A stretch of DNA of 17,780 nucleotides from Lachnospiraceae bacterium. GTDB taxonomy: Bacteria > Bacillota > Clostridia > Lachnospirales > Lachnospiraceae. The notes under the pieces are model-generated. The model searched no databases, had not been told where the DNA came from, and saw nothing but the letters and a program-made list of their open reading frames with translations. Position 1 is the first letter of the stretch. The number at the start of each line of letters is the position of its first letter. Shown here piece by piece: positions 5,716-13,578 of this stretch. The stretch is taken from contig JAFVEU010000197.1 of assembly GCA_017475845.1 (NCBI GenBank), positions 1 to 17,780 on the forward strand. Direction: 5' to 3'. Both the position numbers and the translations under genes were made by a program.

Positions 5716-8574
5716 ATGATCTCATTTTTACATATCTTTCATGACATATCCCTTAAAAACGCGGCTGCGGCCGCAGTCATTGATATGGAAGGGAAACGTA
5801 CCACATCCTATGGAGATCTGGACACCATATCTGGAAGGATTGCATCATACCTCCTGAAGCTTGGGATAGGGAGAGAAAGTGTGGTGGTGATAAACTGCGG
5901 CAGGGGAATGGAGCTTATTGCAGCCCGGCTCGGTATTATGAAGGTCGGTGCGGCTTTTGTAAGCGTTGAGGATATGCTGGGACAGGAAAGGATAGATTAT
6001 ATCTATAAGGACTGTAAAGCAGTCCTTATTTTTGACCGTTCACATTTTAACCGGGCAATGGAGATTCCTCCCTTAAGCTTTGAAAGATGGGTGGATGCGG
6101 CGGAACATGATCTTGCTTTTATCGTATATACTTCCGGAAGCACCGGACATCCGAAGGGGGCTTCTCAGGAATATGGGATATATGACAGCATCATGAAGGG
6201 AACCCGCCCTATGTGTGAGGATTATCTCCCTGTAGTTTTCGGGAATATCATCCCGGAGACCTTTGTGGGTGGGATTTATATTACTGTCGGAGCCCTCTCA
6301 GTAGGGGGCATCCTTCACGAACTGCCTCTTTCCCTTGTGAGGAACCATTCAGGACTGTTGTCTTACTTTGATAAACACGCAGTCAACATCACTTTCATGC
6401 CTCCGACTCTCGCTAAAGCACTCATTTCAACAGGGAAGCTTAGGCTTTCTGCCCTCCATGTGGGAGGAGAGATCGTATCGGGGGTTTTCTCGGATAACTT
6501 TGATATCAAGAATATATACGGTCCAACTGAATTCGGTTATCCCGCCTGTATATTCAAGCTGGACCGTCCTTATGACAATACTCCCATAGGAAAGCCTTTA
6601 GATACAACTGACTGGATACTTGTCGGGGATGACGGAAACATAAGCAAGAGAAAAGGGATCCTTTGCGTGAATCTCCCTTATTTCAGGGGGTATCATGGCA
6701 GCAATAAAGAGGACTGCTTTTTCATAAAAGGCGGAAAAAGATATTTTAAAACAAACGATGTCGCTTTATATGATGAAGGGGTGCTTACCATCCTCGGGCG
6801 TGACGATGAGATGATAAAGCTTAATGGAAACCGGATAGACCCTTCGGAAATAGAACAAGCGGTAAAAATAGTTACAGGAGCTGATTTTGCGGTCTGTAAA
6901 GCTTTAATCCGGGGCGGAGTAAAGTACCTATGCGTTTATGTTCCTGAGGACTCCGGCATTGACAGGGAAGGAGCGTTAAAGAAACTAAAACATATCCTGC
7001 CTGAATTCATGCTTCCGTCCTGCTTTGTGGGTATAAAGGACCTTCCGAAAAATGCAAACGGAAAAGTAGACAGAAACGCACTTCCTGACCCGGATATCAA
7101 AGATATTTTCGCAGTTTACGCAGAACCCGAAAATGATCTTCAGAGGAAGCTCTGCGCTTTATTTGAAGAGATACTAGAGATAAATGACCGTAAGATCGGA
7201 ATAGATGACAGCTTTTTACTCCTCGGGGGAAGCTCTCTCCTTGCCATGAAGCTCCTTATGGAAGCAGCTATTCCGTCCCTTACCTTCAGGATGTTATATG
7301 AAAACCAGACTGTAAGAAACATCGATAATGCCCTGAAAAAACTGAAAGCTCCGGCATCAGGCCATTCCTTTCCGCCGGAAGGCCTTCCCTTAACAGATAT
7401 GCAGAAGGATTATCTTGAGCTGCAGTTAAAATATCCCGATTCTTTTCTGTTTAATTTTGGATTTATACTGGATTTCATGCCGGATACTGATGTAAAAAAG
7501 TTAAAGGATGCGGTAAACAAAGCTTTCAAGGCACATCCGGGTCTCGCAGTCACCATCAGAAAAAAAGGAAGCGAATGGCGTCAGTATATGTGTCCTGCAG
7601 ATAAAGATGTATGTCCCGTCACAGAGCTTTCCGGGGAAGAGCTTAAAAAGGAGATCGCTTCCTTTCTGAAGCCGCCCCTTTTTGACGGAGCGCCGATGTG
7701 CAGGTTCAGTATAGTAAAATCCCCTGAGAGACTCACGCTTTTAACCGATATCAGCCACCTGATATGTGACGGGACGTCACTCAGAAATCTGACGGAGGAT
7801 ATAATCTCAATATATGACGGAGCAGATATCGAGCCTGACCATTATTATGAGATCATACAGGATATTCTGAAGCAGGAGGAGGACCGTCACATATACCGGG
7901 AGAATAATATGTCTGAAATGAAGGCATGGGATTTGCTTATGCGCCTCCCCCGTCCTGATAAACCCGGAGATATAAGTATTCTTGAAAGTATTACAAGAGA
8001 GATTGGATTTGACAGAAAAAGCCTCATAAAAGCCGCAACAAAATTTGGAACCTCAGTAAGCACAGTCTTTATGACGGCTGCTGCTCTGGCCCTTTCGAAA
8101 ATAAACAGTACTGACACGGTTCTGATGTCCTTGATATGGAGTGGAAGGGACAGTGTAGCAGGGATCAGGTCAGCAGGCATGTTCCTTGAGACATGTCCTG
8201 TCCTTTTTTCCTTTTTGGGGAAAAAAACCTTAAGAAGCGTCATTTCTGATGTATCCATTCAGGTTCTGACAGCAATTAAAGGAGGAACCCCGGGTTCTTA
8301 CTGCCATAACAGAGATGAAAAAATGATGGTTTTCAATTACCGTGGAGCACTTTACAGCGATTTGGACAGTGATCTTGTCATAGATGCGGACGGCATAGAT
8401 GTCGGCGGGATACCGGCTATCGATCCCTTTGGAGTGATCATCGATGATGATGAAAACGAAGGGATGCGCATAAGCATTGATTATGATGCTGGACTTTATC
8501 TGACGTCAACTGTGGAGAGTTTCATTGACACTTTCTTGGATGGGCTTAAGGGGATGATCACTCAACACCCTTAA
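5716..8574 (+). CDS. One-module nonribosomal peptide synthetase, A-PCP-C order
   Basis: 952 residues. Adenylation domain (~1-465): A2 MKVGAAFVSVE (75-85), A3 VYTSGSTGHPKG (137-148), A5 NIYGPTEFG (266-274), A7 region YFKTNDVA (TND for the usual TGD), A8 GRDDEMIKLNGNRIDPSEIE (361-380), A10 LPKNANGKVDRNAL with Lys450. Carrier domain (~470-545): DDSFLLLGGSSLLA, with Ser507 as the phosphopantetheine site. Condensation domain (~556-952): start motif LPLTDMQ, active motif SHLICDG (680-686) with Ser in place of the first His but the catalytic second His681 kept, and C5-like WSGRDS...AGMFLETCP. No thioesterase or reductase follows. The A domain should adenylate an acid and load it on the carrier; the C domain should join it to an acceptor. 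With only one module the acceptor is probably a free amine or alcohol (inference). GAAGG overlaps the MATE stop and serves as ribosome site. The adjacent MATE protein may export the product. Confidence 0.88.
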   Translation: MISFLHIFHDISLKNAAAAAVIDMEGKRTTSYGDLDTISGRIASYLLKLGIGRESVVVINCGRGMELIAARLGIMKVGAAFVSVEDMLGQERIDYIYKDCKAVLIFDRSHFNRAMEIPPLSFERWVDAAEHDLAFIVYTSGSTGHPKGASQEYGIYDSIMKGTRPMCEDYLPVVFGNIIPETFVGGIYITVGALSVGGILHELPLSLVRNHSGLLSYFDKHAVNITFMPPTLAKALISTGKLRLSALHVGGEIVSGVFSDNFDIKNIYGPTEFGYPACIFKLDRPYDNTPIGKPLDTTDWILVGDDGNISKRKGILCVNLPYFRGYHGSNKEDCFFIKGGKRYFKTNDVALYDEGVLTILGRDDEMIKLNGNRIDPSEIEQAVKIVTGADFAVCKALIRGGVKYLCVYVPEDSGIDREGALKKLKHILPEFMLPSCFVGIKDLPKNANGKVDRNALPDPDIKDIFAVYAEPENDLQRKLCALFEEILEINDRKIGIDDSFLLLGGSSLLAMKLLMEAAIPSLTFRMLYENQTVRNIDNALKKLKAPASGHSFPPEGLPLTDMQKDYLELQLKYPDSFLFNFGFILDFMPDTDVKKLKDAVNKAFKAHPGLAVTIRKKGSEWRQYMCPADKDVCPVTELSGEELKKEIASFLKPPLFDGAPMCRFSIVKSPERLTLLTDISHLICDGTSLRNLTEDIISIYDGADIEPDHYYEIIQDILKQEEDRHIYRENNMSEMKAWDLLMRLPRPDKPGDISILESITREIGFDRKSLIKAATKFGTSVSTVFMTAAALALSKINSTDTVLMSLIWSGRDSVAGIRSAGMFLETCPVLFSFLGKKTLRSVISDVSIQVLTAIKGGTPGSYCHNRDEKMMVFNYRGALYSDLDSDLVIDADGIDVGGIPAIDPFGVIIDDDENEGMRISIDYDAGLYLTSTVESFIDTFLDGLKGMITQHP

Positions 8575-8575
8575 G
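8545..8575. terminator. Possible bidirectional terminator at convergent gene ends
   Basis: CTTAAGGG (8545-8552) pairs perfectly with CCCTTAAG (8568-8575) around a 15-base loop. It sits across the last codons of two convergent genes that overlap by 17 bases (8558-8574). No T run follows on either side, so termination would be weak or factor-assisted. Confidence 0.35.
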
Positions 8576-10888
8576 GGCTTCCACCATGTCGATGTCCTTG
8601 ACCTTCGCTGAGATCAGGGTGTTTACTATAAGTGAAAGTACAAAGGAAAGTAAAAATGCAAGCAGATAGGACTGCGGTTTGATCATGTATATATGATCCT
8701 CGTCTATGGAGAGTGATGACATCATGGCGGTAAGCATCTTAAGTCCCAAGGAAAGCCCCAGGGCGGTGCCTGTACCGGTAATAAAAATATTCTGCTGCTG
8801 AAGTATCCATCTGATCTTTGCCGTTTCAAAGCCGAGAACTTTAAGTGTAGCTATTTCCCTTATCTTTTCGATAAATGAGAGAACCCCGAGGTTATACATG
8901 ACAACGATACCTATTATTATTGCGATCGTCATGGTATAGAGGGTCTCGTCAGCGGTGCCCCGGTTTCTTCTGTGAAGAGAACGGATCAGGCTGTCTTTCG
9001 ATATCACAGATGCAATCTCCTCCCTGTCAGCAGCATAGGAGAAAGGAACCGTCATACAGGTATATAGGGAATTCGGGGCAAAGCTTAAGCCCAGGCTTTC
9101 GTAAAAGGATCTTCTCATGGCTATACCCTGTGTTCCGGGAGATGTATATATAAGCTCTATCCTTCCGCTCCCGCTACCGCTTCCGTCAGATAAACGGAAG
9201 GAAACAAGATCTCCTATCTCTGCATCAAGCTGCTCGGCGGCTTTTCTGCTTATTGCGATACCCTTTTCCGGAAGTGTTACATATCTCCCGCTGCCGTCCT
9301 GAAAACGGAAGAGATTTCCCTGATCCATAACCGTCAGATTCCATACAATGGATTCATTCCCGCAAAAAAGCTCCGCCTCATTCTCCTCTATCATCTGTCC
9401 CTTAAATTCCCTTGAGTAGTCATACACGGTGCCATAATCTGCGTCAGCAGAAAAGGAGATTAAGTATGACGCAGCAATAAGTTCATGGAATTGCCAGGTT
9501 TCCCCCTTTTTTACGAGATCATTTGCACCGAAGGCAGTGAGCATAAGCCCGGATGTAAGCGTTATACCAAGTATTCCGGCAGCGGTCCTTATGCGGTTCC
9601 TGTATATTTCCCTTATATTCCATTTTGTCGCAAAGCTTAAGTGATTCCAGAACGGGCTTTTTTCAAGTGCTCCAGCTCCGCTTTCTTTTGGCGGTTCAGG
9701 GCGAAGAATCTCCGATGCTCTTTTCATAAGGAGCTTTCTGCAGGATAAGAAACAGGTAAGACCCGACAGGAGAACGAGAAGGATCATAACAAGGACTATG
9801 CGTGAAGAGATCATCATACCGGCTCCCGGGATAATGTAATAATCCTTCATGTACCTGTCAAGTGTGACCCCAAGGATGTACCAACCGGCTATTGCCCCGG
9901 TAATCCCTCCGAGAAGTGAAACAACAACAGAATAGGACATATAATGAAGAGTCACCGTAAGCCTCGAAAACCCAAAGGCCTTGAGAGCACCTATTATGGT
10001 TCTCTGCTTCATGACAAGCCTTGTCATGGTGGTAATGATACCGAGAATGGCGATCACTATGAATAACACCGGAAAGAACTTTTCCAGCGTCAAATTGGAA
10101 TCCAGATCGCCGGAAACGGACTGATAACCTCCCTCCTTCATCTTCGTAGTGAAGGTTATCCTGTTCTTTGAAAAAAACGACGAAAGATCGGCTCCGACAC
10201 TCTTTATCAGATCTTCATCGTTTTCAGTCATGTAAAACTGGTTTTTTATGTCCTTAAGCTTTACATATATATTGCTGTATGTGAGCTTTTTGCCGGGATA
10301 TTCACCTGAATCCAGAAAGGCGTATCCGTAAGCTCCTCTGGATACATCAGAAAAGGTATCATCTACAATATAGTAAACATGATCCGGATTATCCATTATT
10401 CCCCTGACGGTTTCGGTAAATTCCACGCCGTCAACGGTGAGCGAAAGATTATCTCCCACGGAGATATTCTGCTTTGAAGAAAAGTCTCTGTCTATCCATA
10501 TCCCGTTCATTCCTGTTTCATAAGGTACTCCTTCATAAAGGTACATACGGGATATATTATTCTCATTTATAAAATTAAATTCGATCTTTTTTTCTTCCGA
10601 AAGGCGTACCCTGCCAACGATTGATGCCCGGAGCTCAGCAGTTTTCACCCTCGGGTCAGATTTTACTCTTATGAGATCATCCTGGGTAAAGCCATCGGAG
10701 GTCAGCACGAGATCGGAAAAATCGGTTTCGAGGTAGTACTTATCAATGCTTCTGCCGTAACCCTCGGTACTGGCGTCAAAGCCCTGGAGAATGAACATGG
10801 CAAAAAAGCACATAATAAATATGGCGAGAAACTGGACAAAATTCGACCGTAAGTCCCTCAGCATTTTTTTTCTTAAGATCTTTGTCAT
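8558..10888 (-). CDS. ABC transporter permease with two FtsX domains
   Basis: 776 residues with the layout of large Firmicute FtsX/MacB-type permeases. There is an N-terminal helix (VQFLAIFIMCFFAMF, ~18-32) and a large outer domain (~35-270). The first FtsX core follows (~275-395, with RTIIGALKAFGFSRL), then a further helix after NRIRTAAGILGIT and a second outer domain. The last FtsX core is ~645-776 (EIATLKVLGFETAKIRWIL), ending DIDMVEALKGVE. Such permeases couple a cytosolic ATPase to extracytoplasmic substrate movement or envelope remodelling. The GALKAFG and TLKVLG stretches are the coupling-helix positions that contact the ATPase. The start codon overlaps the adaptor gene's stop as ATGA, so the two are made together. 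The only adjacent ATPase gene is broken, so its ATPase must come from elsewhere or the system is failing. The substrate cannot be told from sequence. Confidence 0.9.
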   Translation of the reverse strand: MTKILRKKMLRDLRSNFVQFLAIFIMCFFAMFILQGFDASTEGYGRSIDKYYLETDFSDLVLTSDGFTQDDLIRVKSDPRVKTAELRASIVGRVRLSEEKKIEFNFINENNISRMYLYEGVPYETGMNGIWIDRDFSSKQNISVGDNLSLTVDGVEFTETVRGIMDNPDHVYYIVDDTFSDVSRGAYGYAFLDSGEYPGKKLTYSNIYVKLKDIKNQFYMTENDEDLIKSVGADLSSFFSKNRITFTTKMKEGGYQSVSGDLDSNLTLEKFFPVLFIVIAILGIITTMTRLVMKQRTIIGALKAFGFSRLTVTLHYMSYSVVVSLLGGITGAIAGWYILGVTLDRYMKDYYIIPGAGMMISSRIVLVMILLVLLSGLTCFLSCRKLLMKRASEILRPEPPKESGAGALEKSPFWNHLSFATKWNIREIYRNRIRTAAGILGITLTSGLMLTAFGANDLVKKGETWQFHELIAASYLISFSADADYGTVYDYSREFKGQMIEENEAELFCGNESIVWNLTVMDQGNLFRFQDGSGRYVTLPEKGIAISRKAAEQLDAEIGDLVSFRLSDGSGSGSGRIELIYTSPGTQGIAMRRSFYESLGLSFAPNSLYTCMTVPFSYAADREEIASVISKDSLIRSLHRRNRGTADETLYTMTIAIIIGIVVMYNLGVLSFIEKIREIATLKVLGFETAKIRWILQQQNIFITGTGTALGLSLGLKMLTAMMSSLSIDEDHIYMIKPQSYLLAFLLSFVLSLIVNTLISAKVKDIDMVEALKGVE

Positions 10889-12396
10889 CCGTTATCGTCG
10901 TCAGAAATGTTTATTATGCTTTCTTCGATCTCTTCTCCCAGATACATGGAAGCAGAAGGATCCATAATGATATGTGTATTCTCATCAATGCCCGATATTT
11001 CGGTATAGGCGTTATCCTTTACTCCGGAGGTTATATACTTCTTGTTTACCGTACCGCTCTCCGAAACGTAGATAAAGGAACCGTCATCATCGCTGTATAT
11101 GGTCTCAGACGGAACCTTAAGCACATCCCTTGCTTCATCAAGCTTAAGCGTTACATCCGCTTCAAGTCCTACTATCAGATCATCCTCCGTGTCTACGGAT
11201 ATCTCCACGGCAGCCTTTGACTTACCTGCAGAATCATTTTCGGCGGCCTGGTCTATCTTTATCACGTTTCCGGTATATTTCAGATTTCCTATGCTTATGT
11301 CTGCGCTCTGACCCTCTTTGATGGCCGATATATCATACTTTGAGACCATCATTCTGATCTTGTAACCGTTATCGTTCTGCATCTCTATAACCGGCACACC
11401 TTTTTCCACGTAGGCACCCGCATCCGCAAGACATCCCGTAATAATACCGTCAACAGGAGATATACACCCGTTTTCCGCTGCATTTAACTCCTTTTCGGCT
11501 TTAATAAGATACAGCTTATTATGCTCTGCGGTTTCTTCATTCGCATATATTTCAGAAAGTGCTGTCAGCATGGACTGGGCTGTATCCCTGTCGCTTCTGG
11601 CATCAGACCACATCCTTGTGACAGTCTCCAGATTATTCTGATAGGTTGCATACTGACGGTAGGTTTCAGGATCCATGGATTCTTCGGGAAGGCAGAGAGC
11701 AGCTCTCTGTGCATCAGCGATTTTCTTATTAAGCTCCCCTATTTCCCGTTGTAAATCTTCCGAATCATCTATGAGGTCATCAAGCTCATCTTCATCGGCT
11801 TCTTCCAAAAGCTCCATTTCCTTAATATCTATATCAATCTTTGCAAGCTTTGCCTGTTTCTCGGCAATCTCTCCCTCCATTTTATAAACGTCACTTTGGC
11901 AGGCTTTTTGCTGCTCACTTATGATATAGGCCTTCTCGTGTTCCTTTATATTGAGAGAAAGGATATTTGCCTCAAGGAGGGCGTAGACATTTTTGCAGTT
12001 TTCTATTTCCCCTAAAGCTTTATTATAGATTCTCTGATATTTAGCCCTGTTTTCAGACGCAGCCGTAAGGATCCTTTCGCTGTATTTAAGATCCGTTGCT
12101 GCGTGGTCAACGCCGTCACGCTGTGCTTCTCCCTCGTATGAGAGAAGCCTGTCGCCTTTTTTTACCCGGTCTCCGCGTTCTACATGTCTCTCTGCTATAA
12201 ATCCGGCAACATCCGAATAAACAGTTACAGTACTTTCTCCCTCAACTATTCCGACTCCCCGTAGGAAAGGCGCAACATCACCCCTTTCCGGCAGTACCAC
12301 ATCCAGGTTTTCCGGCGACATAAAATAGAATAATCCTGCCAGAGCAGCAGCCAGACATACTGCAATAATTACGGCTATTTTAACGGGTTTTTTCAT
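10885..12396 (-). CDS. HlyD/MacA-type efflux adaptor (membrane fusion protein)
   Basis: 503 residues. A single N-terminal membrane anchor (~5-26) is followed by the first lipoyl half (VYSDVAGFIAERHVERGDRV, ~60-79). A long charged coiled-coil region (~100-310) comes next, then the second lipoyl half (ISPVDGIITGCLADAGAYV, ~312-330). Beta-barrel and membrane-proximal domains end at VLKVPSETIYSDDDGSFIYV and a very acidic tail. This is the adaptor of MacAB-like ABC systems, which in Gram-positives sits outside the membrane next to an FtsX permease. AAAGGAG seven bases before the ATG gives a strong ribosome site, and an extended -10 lies just upstream. The overlap with the permease gene shows they form one transcription unit. 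Confidence 0.9.
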   Translation of the reverse strand: MKKPVKIAVIIAVCLAAALAGLFYFMSPENLDVVLPERGDVAPFLRGVGIVEGESTVTVYSDVAGFIAERHVERGDRVKKGDRLLSYEGEAQRDGVDHAATDLKYSERILTAASENRAKYQRIYNKALGEIENCKNVYALLEANILSLNIKEHEKAYIISEQQKACQSDVYKMEGEIAEKQAKLAKIDIDIKEMELLEEADEDELDDLIDDSEDLQREIGELNKKIADAQRAALCLPEESMDPETYRQYATYQNNLETVTRMWSDARSDRDTAQSMLTALSEIYANEETAEHNKLYLIKAEKELNAAENGCISPVDGIITGCLADAGAYVEKGVPVIEMQNDNGYKIRMMVSKYDISAIKEGQSADISIGNLKYTGNVIKIDQAAENDSAGKSKAAVEISVDTEDDLIVGLEADVTLKLDEARDVLKVPSETIYSDDDGSFIYVSESGTVNKKYITSGVKDNAYTEISGIDENTHIIMDPSASMYLGEEIEESIINISDDDNG

Positions 12397-12403
12397 TCCT
12401 GAA

Positions 12404-12410
12404 CTCCTTT
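12404..12410 (-). promoter_or_regulatory. Ribosome site of the adaptor gene
   Basis: AAAGGAG seven bases upstream of the ATG at 12396. It fixes the start of the HlyD-type adaptor. Confidence 0.75.
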
Positions 12411-12434
12411 AACTTAAATCTCTCAATCTTCTGA

Positions 12435-12443
12435 ATTATAACA
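12435..12443 (-). promoter_or_regulatory. Extended -10 promoter for the HlyD-FtsX operon
   Basis: TGTTATAAT on the minus strand is a perfect extended -10 element (TGnTATAAT). No recognisable -35 lies 17 bases upstream (GTACCG), as is common for extended -10 promoters. The RNA would start near 12428, about 30 bases before the adaptor ATG. The operon can therefore be expressed apart from the broken ATPase gene upstream. Confidence 0.55.
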
Positions 12444-12509
12444 TAAAAAACGAAAAGCGGTACTTTGTCTTTCATTATAAATAAATGTTGCTTTCAAGTG
12501 AACTGATCC

Positions 12510-12860
12510 TTAAAATGTTTCTAAAGCTTTTAACGGGAGTTTTGATATGAATGATAATGATAAAAGAGGCTGTCCGTGCCTGTATTCTATTCCGTCGCAG
12601 ATAAGCTGGATAAAGTTATACTCTATCTTTTTTTCATCCCCTTTAAGGCGCATCCTGCCATTGATGGTGGACCTCAGCGCCGCTTTACTGACAGAGGGGA
12701 TGGAATTTACCTCAATAAGATCCTCGGAAGTAAAACCCTCCGAGCTTACGATGAGATCCGCAAAATTCGTTTCCTTATAGTACTCATCAAGAGCGCCTTC
12801 CACTCCCATCAGATCCGCATCAAAGGACACATATATGAACAGGGCGATAAAGCACATGAT
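12510..12860 (-). pseudogene. Remnant of a second FtsX permease, fused to the broken ATPase
   Basis: The reading frame continues from the truncated ATPase directly into IMCFIALFIYVSFDADLMG and on to KKIEYNFI. This matches residues ~25-107 of the intact FtsX permease encoded at 8558-10888. A second deletion follows at about 12606-12611: the frame jumps to LICDGIEYR, which resembles LTVDGVEF from further along the same permease. About 20 unrecognised residues then precede a stop at 12510. The start of the permease, most of its length and all later helices are gone. It cannot be a working permease. It records a former second ATPase-permease set at this site. Confidence 0.8.
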
Positions 12861-13477
12861 ATCTGCTATTTCAGCAAAAAGGCTGTTATGTGTTACCATT
12901 ACCACCGTCTTTTTATGAACCCTGCTCTGATCCTGGAGGATCTCAAGCACCTCTCTGCCCGTATTGGTATCCAGCGCTCCCGTAGGTTCATCACAGAGAA
13001 GTAGCCTTGGCATCTTGGCTATTGCCCTTGCTATTGATACCCTCTGCTGCTGTCCTCCGGATAGCTGCGAGGGGAAATTATCCTTCCATTCAGCCAGGCC
13101 TACCATTTCAAGCGCTTTAAGGGGATCCATTATCTCCACCCCCAGGTCCCGCATCAGATCAACGTTTTCAAGAGCAGTAAGAGTAGGTACCAGATTGTAA
13201 AACTGGAAGATGATGCCCACGTCCAATGCCCTGAACTGCCCCAGCCTCTTATCGTCAAATGCCGTTATATCCTCGTCTCCGAAAAAAATACTCCCGCTGC
13301 TGGCTCCGTCAAGACCCCCAGAAGATTAAGGAGGGTGCTTTTTCCCGCACCACTGGGACCCAGTATCACCACAAGCTCCCCTTCTTCTATTTCCAGATTC
13401 ACATCATGCAGCGCTTCATAGACAACCTGGCCTGTTTTATATATTTTTCCTACATTTTCAAATCTTATAAGAGGCAT
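12861..13477 (-). pseudogene. MacB/LolD-type ABC ATPase, frameshifted and missing its 3' end
   Basis: The ATG at 13477 has an AAAAAGGA ribosome site and the protein begins MPLIRFENVGKIYKTG. Walker A GPSGAGKST is intact. Then a run of five G (plus-strand C at 13315-13319), where six are needed, shifts the frame, giving a stop at 13265. In the other frame the protein resumes as GGLDGASSGSIFFGDEDIT and keeps the Q-loop (FQFYNLVPTL), signature LSGGQQQRVSIARAIA, Walker B LLLCDEPTGALD and the H-loop (VTHN). It breaks off after SLFAEIAD, about 20-30 residues before the usual end, where FtsX sequence begins. All nucleotide-binding motifs are still recognisable, so the damage is recent. It probably once powered the FtsX-type permease. 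Confidence 0.85.
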
Positions 13478-13525
13478 ATCACTGTCCTTTTTATCGGTCA
13501 GGGAAAAGATCCCTTGTGATAGAAA

Positions 13526-13552
13526 GCGGGAAACAGATGAACTGTTTCCCGC
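13526..13552 (-). terminator. Terminator of the ytf-type sugar importer operon
   Basis: A perfect 11-bp stem, GCGGGAAACAG / CTGTTTCCCGC, with a 5-base loop begins 27 bases past the yjfF stop. On the minus strand it is followed by TTTCTAT, a moderate T-rich tract. It separates the sugar operon from the ABC ATPase gene downstream. Confidence 0.75.
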
Positions 13553-13578
13553 CTGCTGTGCTTAAATTTAAGGCGCTC

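Noticed and set aside
11675..11887. Serine-rich plus-strand frame within the adaptor gene
   Set aside because: It is the reverse of the Asp/Glu-rich coiled-coil coding stretch of the adaptor; composition alone explains it.
13499..13514. Small AGGGA/TCCCT inverted repeat before the broken ATPase gene, considered as an operator
   Set aside because: It is only a 5-bp stem with no matching site elsewhere, which is likely by chance.
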